Assembly: GCA_031277535.1 (NCBI GenBank)
Contig: JAITMD010000021.1
Span: forward strand, 1-64,000
DNA: 64,000 bases
Direction: 5' to 3'
From: Flavobacteriaceae bacterium
GTDB lineage: Bacteria; Bacteroidota; Bacteroidia; Flavobacteriales; Flavobacteriaceae
The notes under the pieces: model-generated
What the model was told of the DNA's origin: nothing
Seen by the model: the letters and a program-made list of their open reading frames with translations, nothing else
Databases searched by the model: none
Shown: positions 17,220-26,160 of the stretch, piece after piece
Layout of the letters: each line of letters starts with the position of its first letter
How positions within the stretch are numbered: position 1 is the stretch's first letter
Program-made: the position numbers and the translations under genes

Positions 17220-17711
17220 ATGGCAACAGCAAATAAAAATCTTTCTGAATACAGTAAAGACTTATTACCTAACGCTAAAGAATTTAAAGTAGGGGTAGTA
17301 GTGTCTGAATGGAATGATCAGGTTACCAATGGTTTGTTTAATGGAGTGCAAGAAGCTTTGGTTGATTGCGGTCTGCTTGAAGAAAACTTAGTTCGTTGGA
17401 ATGTACCAGGTAGCTTTGAATTAATCTATGGTGCAAAGAAGATGATAGAATCAATTGAAGATCTTGATGCCATAATCGTAATTGGATGCGTAATTAAAGG
17501 TGAAACAATGCACTTTGAATTTGTATGCGAAGGAGTTACACATGGAATTAAAGATTTGAACTTAATTGCTGATATTCCTGTTATTTTCTGTGTGCTAACA
17601 GATAATAATATGGAGCAATCAATTGCTCGTAGTGGAGGAGTACATGGTAATAAAGGAACTGAAGCGGCTGTCGCTGCTTTAAAGATGATTGAATTAAATA
17701 AACGATACTAA
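17220..17711 (+). CDS. ribH: 6,7-dimethyl-8-ribityllumazine synthase
   Basis: The 163-residue protein forms lumazine, the riboflavin precursor, from the ribityl-pyrimidine and dihydroxybutanone phosphate. It shows VVSEWNDQVTNGLFNGVQEA, VPGSFELIYGAKKMI, GCVIKGETMHFEFVCEGVTHG with the catalytic His, and GNKGTEAAVAALKM. Length is normal. No FMN riboswitch was seen before it; it is expressed with the upstream TPR gene and ends at a terminator. Confidence 0.96.
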   Translation: MATANKNLSEYSKDLLPNAKEFKVGVVVSEWNDQVTNGLFNGVQEALVDCGLLEENLVRWNVPGSFELIYGAKKMIESIEDLDAIIVIGCVIKGETMHFEFVCEGVTHGIKDLNLIADIPVIFCVLTDNNMEQSIARSGGVHGNKGTEAAVAALKMIELNKRY

Positions 17712-17730
17712 TTTTAGTACATTATATTAG

Positions 17731-17757
17731 AAAGGGTAGTCTATTGGACTACCCTTT
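17731..17757 (+). terminator. Terminator after ribH
   Basis: An 11-bp perfect stem (17731-17741 with 17747-17757) closes a 5-base loop and is followed by a T run. Confidence 0.9.
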
Positions 17758-17840
17758 TTTTATTGGCTTTATTTTATAAATTATTGTTGAGGTTTAGTAA
17801 TAAATTATCATTCAAAAATAGGGTACAAAATTTAATTCGC

Positions 17841-17848
17841 TAAATTTG
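17841..17848 (+). promoter_or_regulatory. mutL promoter -7 box
   Basis: TAAATTTG matches TAnnTTTG and lies 56 bases before mutL, downstream of the ribH terminator. Confidence 0.55.
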
Positions 17849-17903
17849 TAGATTACATAGAAATACTATTTCTAAACTATTAAATAAAGGATATATATAA
17901 TAC

Positions 17904-20348
17904 ATGTCAAATATAATTCGTTTACTTCCTGATCATGTCGCAAATCAAATTGCAGCAGGTGAAGTGGTGCAAAGACCAGCATCTGTTGTAAAAGAATTGG
18001 TTGAAAATGCAATTGATGCGGGAGCAACTGAAATTAAAATCATACTTAAAGAAGCAGGTAAAACTCTAATCCAAGTAATTGATAACGGAAAAGGGATGGG
18101 AGAGTTAGATGCTCGTATGGCATTTGAACGTCATGCGACTTCCAAAATTACATGTGCTGAAGATTTATTTGCCCTTAGAACTAAAGGTTTTAGGGGAGAG
18201 GCATTGGCTTCTATTGCTGCGATTGCTCATGTAGATTTAAAAACGAGTCAAGAGGGACAAGAACTGGGAACACATGTCGTGGTAGAAGGTTCAAAAGTAG
18301 TTTCGCAAGAAGTAGTGGTGGTACCTAAAGGAACAGTGTTTTCTGTAAAGAACCTATTTTTTAATGTACCAGCTCGTAGAAACTTTTTAAAATCTGATAC
18401 AGTAGAGTTTAGGCATATTGTAGATGAATTTGAACGTGTAGCTTTAGTACATCATGCGATTCAGTTTACGTTAATTCACAATGGAAGTGAAGTATTTAGT
18501 TTAGCAAGTACCAATCTTAGACAACGTATTGTAAGTGTATTTGGTAGTCGAACTAATGAGAAGTTAGTACCCGTAAATGAAGTTACAGATATCGTTACAG
18601 TAGAAGGGTTTATTGGTAAGCCAGAATATGCAAAAAAGAGTAGAGGGGAGCAGTTTTTCTTTGTTAATGATCGTTTTGTAAAAAGTGGGTATTTGCACCA
18701 TGCACTTGTAGCTTCTTACGAAGGGCTGCTGAAAGAAGGAACACATCCTTCTTATTTTGTGTATTTAACATTACCTCCAGATTCTATAGATATTAATATT
18801 CATCCAACTAAAACAGAAGTTAAGTTTGATGATGAGCAAGCATTGTATAGTATATTACGCTCAACAATAAAACATAGTTTAGGACAGTTTAATGTAGCAC
18901 CAGTTTTAGATTTTCAGAGAGAGTCTGCCTTTGATGTCCCATACGATTTTAAAGATAAAGAGGCTGCAACGCCAACTATTGAAGTAGATACTTTTTTTAA
19001 TCCATTTGCTAATCAGGGTGGAATTGGGGCATCAAATGATTTTAATCCTTTCGATGTTGAGCCATCTGAAATGCAAATGAAAGCTTCGGCCATTGAATCT
19101 CGTTTATATGGAGGTTTAGAACCAAGAGAAAAAGAAGATGCTGTAATTGAAAGTAATTTTATTAAAGCTAAGAAGAAAAAGAAAGGGGATGATGAAGTTA
19201 TTTTAGCAGAAGGATTGAATAGCAATGCGAATTTTACTTTTTTACCTTTAACGTCAGAAGAAGAGGCTTTGGCATCAGAAGCAGGAGATGCTACAGAAGA
19301 AATATTTAAAGTTAGTTCAGAAGATGTCGCTTTTTCATCTAAGGTAAATGATCATAAAGATGAACTGACACACTTCGGAGAAATAGAAGAAACACTGGAG
19401 TCCAAAGCAAATGAGTTGTCTGTAGAGTTAGAGACAGGAGATGGAGAAACACTTGAGTCAAAATGTAATACAACAACAGAGCAAGATTTTGTGTTTGATC
19501 AACTGCAAGAAGTTGAGTTTGCTTCTAAATCAAATGATTTGGATATTACTGAATTAGCAATAGAAGAAAAGAATACTTTTTCGTCTAAAGCTAATGCAAT
19601 AAGTAGTAAAGAGAAGTCGTTTAGAAAAGAAGAAACTTTTTCGTCTAAAGCAAATAATAGAGCTTGGGAACAAGTTTATGAAGGTTTAAAAAGAGAAGGA
19701 GGTACAATTGATGTATCTACTTTACAAGTAGAAAGTGAAATTGTAAATTCAAGTTTATTTGAAAATACAAAAGATGTAACTATGGCTGCCAAAAGCTTTC
19801 AGATACATCGAAAATATATTGTAAGTCCTATTAAATCAGGAATGCTAATTATTGATCAAGGAAGAGCACATCAGCGTATTTTGTATGAGAACTTTGTTGA
19901 GAATATGAATGTTCATAAGGCATCATCTCAACAATTATTGTTCCCTCTTACATTGTATTATGCTCCATATGAAATAGAATTGTTTAGACAAATGCGTTCA
20001 GCATTAGAACATACAGGATTTGGCTTTGAACAGTTTGGAGAGGATTTTGTAGTAATTTCTGGACTACCTGTACACGTTGCTGAGAGTGAGGCGTCTATTG
20101 TATTGGAAGATTTGTTAGCAGATTTCCAAGATGGAATACCTGATTCGTTGAATGGATTAAGTACAAGAGTAGCTAAATCATTGGCTCAAAGTTTGTCTGT
20201 TAAAACAGGTACAATATTGAGTGAAGAAGAACAAGAAAATATAGTAAACTCGTTGTTTGCTTGTAAAGAACCTAATGTTTCACCTTTTATGAAACCTACT
20301 TTCGTAACCATGAAATTAGAAGACATAGAGAAAAAATTTACGTTATAA
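17904..20348 (+). CDS. mutL: DNA mismatch repair protein MutL, long linker
   Basis: At 814 residues this MutL is about 200 longer than usual. The GHKL ATPase part is standard: IAAGEVVQRPASVVKELVEN, DNGKGM, ATSKI, TKGFRGEAL, and the transducer up to about 335. The C-terminal dimer domain starts near 628. Between them is an acidic linker whose part at residues 475-585 holds six copies of [FL]-x-S-K-x-N, about 20 residues apart. The endonuclease motif region reads DQGRAHQRILYE (651-662) instead of DQHA-x2-E-x4-E, and the late ACK is not followed by a CPHGRP-like metal motif. Nicking activity is therefore doubtful. Its stop overlaps the start of the first rhomboid gene. Confidence 0.93.
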   Translation: MSNIIRLLPDHVANQIAAGEVVQRPASVVKELVENAIDAGATEIKIILKEAGKTLIQVIDNGKGMGELDARMAFERHATSKITCAEDLFALRTKGFRGEALASIAAIAHVDLKTSQEGQELGTHVVVEGSKVVSQEVVVVPKGTVFSVKNLFFNVPARRNFLKSDTVEFRHIVDEFERVALVHHAIQFTLIHNGSEVFSLASTNLRQRIVSVFGSRTNEKLVPVNEVTDIVTVEGFIGKPEYAKKSRGEQFFFVNDRFVKSGYLHHALVASYEGLLKEGTHPSYFVYLTLPPDSIDINIHPTKTEVKFDDEQALYSILRSTIKHSLGQFNVAPVLDFQRESAFDVPYDFKDKEAATPTIEVDTFFNPFANQGGIGASNDFNPFDVEPSEMQMKASAIESRLYGGLEPREKEDAVIESNFIKAKKKKKGDDEVILAEGLNSNANFTFLPLTSEEEALASEAGDATEEIFKVSSEDVAFSSKVNDHKDELTHFGEIEETLESKANELSVELETGDGETLESKCNTTTEQDFVFDQLQEVEFASKSNDLDITELAIEEKNTFSSKANAISSKEKSFRKEETFSSKANNRAWEQVYEGLKREGGTIDVSTLQVESEIVNSSLFENTKDVTMAAKSFQIHRKYIVSPIKSGMLIIDQGRAHQRILYENFVENMNVHKASSQQLLFPLTLYYAPYEIELFRQMRSALEHTGFGFEQFGEDFVVISGLPVHVAESEASIVLEDLLADFQDGIPDSLNGLSTRVAKSLAQSLSVKTGTILSEEEQENIVNSLFACKEPNVSPFMKPTFVTMKLEDIEKKFTL

Positions 20349-21097
20349 TGAGAATCACTGAAGCTGTAAAGCAACTAATAATAATAAATGTTATATTTTT
20401 TGTAGGGAGCAATTTAGTACCTGCTACCAACGAGTATTTAGCAATGTATTATGTAGAAAACCCAAAATTTCAATGGTGGCAACCTTTAACGCATATGTTT
20501 ATGCATGGAGGAGTAATGCATATTTTCTTTAATATGTTTGCCTTATTTTCTTTTGGATCTACATTAGAGTCTATTTGGGGAACTAAAAAGTTTATTACAT
20601 TTTATTTGCTATGTGGATTTGGAGCAGCATTACTTCATACAGGAGTTGGGTATTATAGTATTCATTCTGTATTATCTATTTTGGCAGATCATGGATATGC
20701 CTTTAAAGATACTCTACCATTAATTATTGAAGGAAAATATATCCCAGAGTGGTTATCTTATGTGAGTCAACAACAATTGTATGAGGCTGGTTTAGTATAT
20801 AATACACGTGTAGTAGGTGCTTCAGGAGCTATTTATGGATTACTTGTTGCTTTTGCATTTATGTTCCCTCAAGCAGAGTTGATGATGATGTTTATACCTG
20901 TGCCAATTAAAGCAAAGTATTTTGTTCCAGGTATCTTATTAATCGACTTATACGGAGGAGTATCAGGAGGATTTAGTTTATTTGGTGGTAGTTCAGGTAT
21001 TGCCCATTTTGCTCATATTGGAGGAGCTTTAATGGGATTCCTATTGATGTGGTATTGGAAAAAAACACAATTTAACAATAATCGTTGGGACAGATAA
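20348..21097 (+). CDS. Rhomboid family intramembrane serine protease
   Basis: The 249-residue protein has about six membrane helices and the rhomboid residues: HMFMHGGVMHIFFNMFALF early, the catalytic Ser in VVGASGAIYGLL, and the catalytic His in FAHIGGALMGF. It should cut membrane proteins within the bilayer; substrates are unknown. A loop insertion of about 45 residues (near 105-150) separates helices 3 and 4. It starts at the last base of the mutL stop and is followed one base later by a second rhomboid gene, so mutL and both rhomboids form one transcript. Confidence 0.93.
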   Translation: MRITEAVKQLIIINVIFFVGSNLVPATNEYLAMYYVENPKFQWWQPLTHMFMHGGVMHIFFNMFALFSFGSTLESIWGTKKFITFYLLCGFGAALLHTGVGYYSIHSVLSILADHGYAFKDTLPLIIEGKYIPEWLSYVSQQQLYEAGLVYNTRVVGASGAIYGLLVAFAFMFPQAELMMMFIPVPIKAKYFVPGILLIDLYGGVSGGFSLFGGSSGIAHFAHIGGALMGFLLMWYWKKTQFNNNRWDR

Positions 21098-21098
21098 G

Positions 21099-21953
21099 AT
21101 GAGTGCTATAGATGATTTTAAAAGGCAATACAAAGAAGGAGGGATAGTTCAAAAATTGATATTTTGGAATATTGGAGTCTTTATTCTAATGTTTGTTTTA
21201 GAAAAATTACTTCCCAATATATTTGCTATTATATTTCCTTATATCGCACTTAGTAATGATGGAATAGGAGGTCTGTGGAAAGTATGGACTTTTGTTACAT
21301 ATGCTTTTTTACATGCAGGAATTTGGCATTTAATATTAAATATGATTGTGCTAAATTTTATAGGACAGCTATTTGCAACATATTTTAATCAAAAACAGTT
21401 TTTTACTGTTTACTTGTTAGGAGCTATAGGAGGAGCTATATTTTTTATTTTATCTTCTTTTGTGTTTCCTGTAGGGAATGTGTTAGTGGGAGCTTCAGCG
21501 GCAGTTATGGCTCCTATGATAGGCTTAGCTTATTATTCTCCCTCAATGGAGATTCGTTTAGCTTTAATTGGCCGTGTAAAGATGTGGCATATTGCAGCGT
21601 GTATTGTATTAATAGATTTATTTCAATTGTCTTCTACTAACGTAGGTGGGCATATAGCTCATTTAGGCGGAGCATTGCTTGGAATTATATATGTAGCACA
21701 ATTAAAAAGAGGGAAGGATTTAAGTCGTATTTTTGATTCGTTAGTCAATATGTCTCGCAAATCTAAAGGAACCTCTTTTAAAAAAGTATATGTAAATAAA
21801 GAGAAAGAAGACAAGCGAACTAGTCATTTAAATAATGATGAAAAAGATCGACAAAAGCAAATAGATACTATCTTAGATAAGATTAGTAAATCGGGTTATG
21901 ACAGTTTAACAGCAGAAGAAAAAGAGTTTTTATTTAAAGTAGGTAAAGAGTAG
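21099..21953 (+). CDS. Second rhomboid family protease
   Basis: The 284-residue protein is a paralogue of the preceding rhomboid: FLHAGIWHLILNMIVLNFIG, the catalytic Ser in LVGASAAVMAPMIG and His in GGHIAHLGGALLG. After the last helix it has a charged cytosolic tail (about residues 205-284) that ends in a DUF6576-like helix (about 245-284). Tandem rhomboids behind mutL are a recurrent flavobacterial arrangement as far as I recall. It is followed 3 bases later by the EEP-family gene. Confidence 0.93.
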   Translation: MSAIDDFKRQYKEGGIVQKLIFWNIGVFILMFVLEKLLPNIFAIIFPYIALSNDGIGGLWKVWTFVTYAFLHAGIWHLILNMIVLNFIGQLFATYFNQKQFFTVYLLGAIGGAIFFILSSFVFPVGNVLVGASAAVMAPMIGLAYYSPSMEIRLALIGRVKMWHIAACIVLIDLFQLSSTNVGGHIAHLGGALLGIIYVAQLKRGKDLSRIFDSLVNMSRKSKGTSFKKVYVNKEKEDKRTSHLNNDEKDRQKQIDTILDKISKSGYDSLTAEEKEFLFKVGKE

Positions 21954-21956
21954 GTA

Positions 21957-23000
21957 ATGAAAAAACTATCTTGGTTTAATAGAGGGGTATATGTATTAAA
22001 TATTTTAGTAGCGCTAATGTCGCTGGTAGGATATTTTTTGCCTTTTTTAGCACCTAAGCTTTTCCCATTTTTGTCTGTATTTACCTTGATATTACCTTTC
22101 TTTCTGATTATTAATTTTGTGTTTTCTTTATATTGGTTTATTCAGGTTAAACGACAAATTTGGTTATCAGTTGTTATTTTGTTATTAGGTATTACATTTG
22201 TAAGTAAGTTTTATAAGTTTACAAGTAAAAATGAACCTGTATCAGATACAGATTTTGTTTTGATGACTTATAATGTACGTTTGTTTAATCTGTTTAATTG
22301 GATTCCAGATGATAACGTACCAGAAAAAATAAAAGAGTTTGTAGATTTACACGATCCTGATGTTTTATGTCTGCAAGAATACTCAAAGAACGCTAAGGTG
22401 CGATTTAAACAGTTTCCTTACAAGTATGTTATTTCTCATGGAAGTAAGATACAGACAGGTCAAGCAATTTATTCTAAGTTTAGAATCGTTGATAAAGGAG
22501 AAATTCGACTACCCAATTCAAATAACAACGTCATATTCGCAGATATTGTCAAAGAAAAAGATACGATACGCGTATATAGCATACACTTACAATCGATAAG
22601 TATTAGCCCTGATATTCACGAAAAAATAGACGAGGCAAAGTCTAAGAAGATATTTAATCGTATGTCAAGAGCTTTTAAAGAACAACAGCTTCAATCCGAA
22701 TTAGTGCAATCACATATGGACGATGCTAAGTTTAAAAAGATTATCTGTGGAGATATGAATAATAGTGCATTTTCATATGTTTACCGAAATATCAAAGGAG
22801 ATTTGAAAGATGCTTTTGTAGAAGCAGGGCAAGGGTTTGGTAAAACATATAAGTTTGATTATTACCCTATGAGAATCGATTATGTATTTGTAGATCCTTC
22901 CATAGAAGTGAAGTCGTTTACAACCTACAATGATTTTATTAACTCAGATCATTTTCCAATTGTAACAAGGTTGTCAATTGAAAAGAAAGAAAAAGAATAG
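21957..23000 (+). CDS. Membrane-anchored EEP-family phosphohydrolase
   Basis: The 347-residue protein starts with three membrane helices (about 10-30, 38-60, 66-82) followed by an endonuclease/exonuclease/phosphatase domain. Visible motifs are MTYNVRLFN, CLQE, IHLQS, CGDMNN, RIDYVFVD and NSDHFPI, the metal and catalytic residues of the DNase I-like fold. Such membrane-tethered members may act on nucleic acids, phospholipids or cyclic nucleotides; nothing here decides. It closes the mutL operon and ends at a 27-bp hairpin. Confidence 0.88.
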   Translation: MKKLSWFNRGVYVLNILVALMSLVGYFLPFLAPKLFPFLSVFTLILPFFLIINFVFSLYWFIQVKRQIWLSVVILLLGITFVSKFYKFTSKNEPVSDTDFVLMTYNVRLFNLFNWIPDDNVPEKIKEFVDLHDPDVLCLQEYSKNAKVRFKQFPYKYVISHGSKIQTGQAIYSKFRIVDKGEIRLPNSNNNVIFADIVKEKDTIRVYSIHLQSISISPDIHEKIDEAKSKKIFNRMSRAFKEQQLQSELVQSHMDDAKFKKIICGDMNNSAFSYVYRNIKGDLKDAFVEAGQGFGKTYKFDYYPMRIDYVFVDPSIEVKSFTTYNDFINSDHFPIVTRLSIEKKEKE

Positions 23001-23059
23001 AACAATTATATACAAAAATAGCTAAGAGTATTTCTTAGCTATTTTTGTATATAATTGTT
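23001..23059. terminator. Very long perfect bidirectional terminator hairpin
   Basis: A perfect 27-bp inverted repeat (23001-23027 with 23033-23059) closes a 5-base loop between the EEP-family gene and murF, which converge. Its first base follows the stop codon of the EEP-family gene. Confidence 0.85.
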
Positions 23060-23065
23060 TATAGA

Positions 23066-24358
23066 TTAAAAGTGCTTTAAAATGCGTTCAAGAGCCATAC
23101 CTCTTGATCCTTTAATAAGGATTTGTTTTCCATCTAAAGTAATTTGTTTTGCTGTTAGCGCATCTATAAAAGTTTCAAAAGTGGGATAGAAAGATAGTGT
23201 AGTACTTTCTACTTGTTGTTTAGAGAATTCCAATCCAATTAAATATACTTCCTTTAGTTTTGTGTCTTGTAAGTTGTCTATTAATTGTTTGTGTTCTTTA
23301 GCACTTTCTTTACCCAATTCAAACATATCTCCCAATATTGCAACTTTAGACAAGGTAGTATCTAATTGAGCAAAATTAGTTATTGCAGCTGCCATACTGC
23401 TTGGGTTGGCATTGTAAGCGTCCAACAATATTTTTGCATTGGCTTGTTCTACCCATTGAGAGCGATTGTTGTTTGGTGTATAAGCTGCTATAGCATTTTT
23501 CATATCTTCTATAGCCACGTTGAAAAAAGTACCAAAGGCAAGAGCTGCACCAATGTTTGTGGCATTGTATATCCCTGTTAATTGAGATGTGATTTCTACT
23601 CCATTAACAGTAACTGTTGCATTGGGTTGAGCACTATAAGAATCAATTGTTAGATTTGCTTCATTGTCTTGTCCAAATGTAAAACGAGAGAAAGTCATTG
23701 TTTTGGCATCTTGTCTTGGATCATCAATATTAGCAATAGCCATTTTATGGTTATCTTCTAAGTAGTTGTATAATTCGCTTTTTCCTTTTATAACACCTTC
23801 AAATCCTCCAAATCCTTCTAAATGTGCTTTTCCGAAATTAGTAATATATCCAAAATCAGGTTGAGCGATTTCACATAAAATAGCAATTTCGTTCAAATGA
23901 TTTGCCCCCATTTCTACAATACCAATATCTGTATCTTCATCAAATGACAATAGGGTCAATGGTACACCAATGTGATTGTTGAGGTTTCCAACAGTCGCTT
24001 TCGTGTTGTATTTTTGAGAAAGTACCGTATGGATTAATTCTTTAGTTGTTGTTTTTCCATTGCTGCCAGTTAGAGCGATAACAGGTAAGCCTAATTGCTG
24101 TCTGTGGTATTTAGCCAAATGTTGAAGTGCTCCTAAAGCATTTGGAACTAATAACATCTTTTCGTTATCTGTAACGAATTTTTTATTGTCCATTACAACA
24201 AAAGAAGCTCCTTTATTTAAAGCCTCTTGTGCAAATTCATTAGCATCAAAGTTATCTCCTTTTAAAGCAAAGAAAATAGAGTTTGGTTTTATATTTCTTG
24301 TATCAGTACAAACACCATCACATAATAAGAAACATTGGTATAATTCGTTAATATCCAT
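23066..24358 (-). CDS. murF: UDP-N-acetylmuramoyl-tripeptide--D-alanyl-D-alanine ligase MurF
   Basis: The 430-residue protein adds D-Ala-D-Ala to UDP-MurNAc-tripeptide with ATP in the cytoplasm. Motifs in order: VCTDTRNIKPNSIFFALKG (N-terminal domain), VIALTGSNGKTTTKELI (P-loop, about 94-110), VGNLNNHIGVPLTLLSF, VEMGANHLNEI, NFGKAHLEGFG and LLDAYNANPSSM. It is a monocistronic gene with a probable 110-base leader from the box at 24475-24482. Confidence 0.96.
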   Translation of the reverse strand: MDINELYQCFLLCDGVCTDTRNIKPNSIFFALKGDNFDANEFAQEALNKGASFVVMDNKKFVTDNEKMLLVPNALGALQHLAKYHRQQLGLPVIALTGSNGKTTTKELIHTVLSQKYNTKATVGNLNNHIGVPLTLLSFDEDTDIGIVEMGANHLNEIAILCEIAQPDFGYITNFGKAHLEGFGGFEGVIKGKSELYNYLEDNHKMAIANIDDPRQDAKTMTFSRFTFGQDNEANLTIDSYSAQPNATVTVNGVEITSQLTGIYNATNIGAALAFGTFFNVAIEDMKNAIAAYTPNNNRSQWVEQANAKILLDAYNANPSSMAAAITNFAQLDTTLSKVAILGDMFELGKESAKEHKQLIDNLQDTKLKEVYLIGLEFSKQQVESTTLSFYPTFETFIDALTAKQITLDGKQILIKGSRGMALERILKHF

Positions 24359-24474
24359 AAGTCAGAATAATAAAAGCGTTTTTATATAATTCTTTAAAAA
24401 GTACTATTAGAATCAATGAAAAATAGCAGTTGCCTCTATTTCAATAATTAATAATAGTAGTGTAGAATTAAAGA

Positions 24475-24482
24475 CAAAGGTA
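24475..24482 (-). promoter_or_regulatory. murF promoter -7 box
   Basis: The minus strand reads TACCTTTG, a perfect TAnnTTTG, about 117 bases upstream of murF. Confidence 0.5.
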
Positions 24483-24531
24483 CTTACTTTTTGTTTTTTT
24501 ATAGTATAAAATAAAGGTATATATACAAAAA

Positions 24532-24553
24532 AAGACTACCAATTGGTAGTCTT
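24532..24553 (-). terminator. Terminator of the beta-barrel gene
   Basis: A 22-base perfect palindrome (stem of 9 bp plus a 4-base turn) followed on the minus strand by T-rich sequence lies just past the stop at 24577. Confidence 0.85.
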
Positions 24554-24576
24554 CTTTATATTGTATTGCGGGTGTA

Positions 24577-25431
24577 TTATAATCTGAAAATTCCTCCAAA
24601 AGCAATTACAGTTTCTCCAAACCAGAAGTTATGCATCGCTTTATCTGCTTTATCCGATGTAGTACGTACATCATACATATTGATGTATCCTCCTTTTAAC
24701 TCTGCTTGTACAAAGAAGTGTTTGAAGAAAGTTACATTTAAACCAGCTTTAGCAGAAGCTCCTAAACCAGCAACGTGAAATTCATCATATCTTTCTTTGT
24801 TTAACAGTTTAGTGTTTGTTTTTGGAAGTACAACTCCGAAACCTACCCCTTCAGTAAAGTTGATTTGAACTTTGTCTGTATTGCGAATACCAAATATTTT
24901 AGAAATATCATCTACGCGGTTTATTTCAAAGTTGATGTAGTTTAATCCATCAGTATGCTCAAAAGTCAAGAAATCATCTGTTAGGTTTACTTTTCCAGGT
25001 TCTCCAAGAACTGTTTCTCCATAAGTACCTTTATTAGGGTAATAACCATCAATATCAACCACTTGATCTTGTCTCATTACATATTTCATATGGTCAAGTC
25101 CTAATGAAATATTGTATTTATCAGAAATGAAATATCCTAAACGGAAGTTCGTTTGAGGAATAGTCATTCTTCCTGGATTGATATAATCCACATGCCAACC
25201 TTTAGGTCTGTCTTCTGCTTTTACATCTTTAATAGTAAAATCATAATCAGCTCCTCTAAAAGTGATGTCCGAATTTGTATAGTATCCTCTGTTTCCTCCC
25301 CAATAAATGTAGAATTTACCTTTATTAGAATCTGTATATTTCATTGGTGTAGTTGTCACATTTTCTTGAGCAAAAGAAAATGAAGTGGCAAACAAACAAA
25401 TGGCACTGAATACTTTAACTAGTGTTTTCAT
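24577..25431 (-). CDS. Outer-membrane beta-barrel protein
   Basis: The 284-residue protein has a Sec signal peptide (cleavage likely near FAQ-EN, residue 21) and then alternating amphipathic strands ending in GGIFRL, a typical barrel end. Aromatic residues flank many strands. No plug or TonB box is seen, so a small porin-like or structural role is plausible, but no ligand can be named. It is monocistronic, with a TAcaTTTG box on this strand at 25459-25466. Confidence 0.78.
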   Translation of the reverse strand: MKTLVKVFSAICLFATSFSFAQENVTTTPMKYTDSNKGKFYIYWGGNRGYYTNSDITFRGADYDFTIKDVKAEDRPKGWHVDYINPGRMTIPQTNFRLGYFISDKYNISLGLDHMKYVMRQDQVVDIDGYYPNKGTYGETVLGEPGKVNLTDDFLTFEHTDGLNYINFEINRVDDISKIFGIRNTDKVQINFTEGVGFGVVLPKTNTKLLNKERYDEFHVAGLGASAKAGLNVTFFKHFFVQAELKGGYINMYDVRTTSDKADKAMHNFWFGETVIAFGGIFRL

Positions 25432-25458
25432 TTATTTTATAATTTTTTATATAATTCG

Positions 25459-25466
25459 CAAATGTA
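25459..25466 (-). promoter_or_regulatory. Promoter -7 box of the beta-barrel gene
   Basis: The minus strand reads TACATTTG, matching TAnnTTTG, 28 bases upstream of the start at 25431. Confidence 0.55.
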
Positions 25467-25675
25467 CAACAAAATTAGCTGAATTATAGTTTTTGCTTAA
25501 CATAGTTTTTAGTACTAAAAGTTCTTGATTTTATAGTATTGTAAAGATAAATAACAAGAAGAATGAGGTCAGATTAATTTGAAGTGTTATGGTTGGATGG
25601 TGTAAATAGTTGTGTGGTTGCTTTTGTCTTCTGATTTTATACGAAGCTGAAACGAGGTTTTTTAAGGAGTTGTTG

Positions 25676-25930
25676 AGGTTTTCGTGAGGTATTGTTCGCT
25701 AAAAGGCGAACAATCCCCCACAATTCCTATAGAATACCCCTACAAAACCCGAAGGATTTTCGAATAACACTAATAGATACTGCCTTTTGAAGTAAGCTCA
25801 TTATTGAGTGTTAATTTTATTTATTCTGTAAATTACTGATATATAGTTGTTTGTTTTTTGTATGGGTCATTCTTTAGATAAAAAAAGGAGTGTGTTTTTT
25901 TATAAAATAGAAAAAAAAGTGCTATTTAAG
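25676..25930 (+). repeat. Non-coding repeat element, copy A
   Basis: This stretch shares ordered blocks with 58545-58785. Both have a GAGGT block, a TTCG...AAAA hairpin, C runs and ACCCGAA. About 200 bases after GAGGT both have the identical decamer AAAAAAGGAG, then a T run and an A run ending AAAAGTG. Copy A has a clean hairpin, ATTGTTCGC at 25691-25699 with its complement at 25706-25714. No coding frame fits. Nature unknown; it could be a degenerate dispersed intergenic repeat. Confidence 0.45.
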
Positions 25931-26110
25931 ATTGTGTAAAGGCAAAGTATAGGTAGTATTTACTCTGTTTAAACAAGAATAGTAGAGAAATTAGCTTTCA
26001 AATGAAAAAAACTATATTGATTTTTTAAGTGCTTAAGAAAAAAACAGATTGCTTTTTAGTGTAATTTATTGTGTTTGAATAGTGGTCTTGCTTTTTTTTT
26101 GAGAAATAAA

Positions 26111-26137
26111 TAAGGCTGCCTTAAAAGGGCAGCCTTA
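26111..26137 (-). terminator. Terminator of the OmpP1-like operon
   Basis: A 10-bp GC-rich perfect stem (26111-26120 with 26128-26137) lies 24 bases past the stop at 26161. Confidence 0.85.
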
Positions 26138-26160
26138 GTATATGTTTTGATGAAATCTTC

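Larger units (their letters stand above)
25432..26160. other. Intergenic region with hairpin and repeat element A
   Basis: About 730 bases without a gene. From the left they hold a minus-strand promoter box for the beta-barrel gene (25459-25466), repeat element A (25676-25930) with a GC-richer hairpin, then A- and T-run sequence, and the terminator of the OmpP1-like gene at 26111-26137. Confidence 0.65.

Noticed and set aside
17000..17220. An FMN riboswitch controlling ribH.
   Set aside because: ribH begins one base after the TPR gene and no RFN-type sequence is present upstream of either gene.
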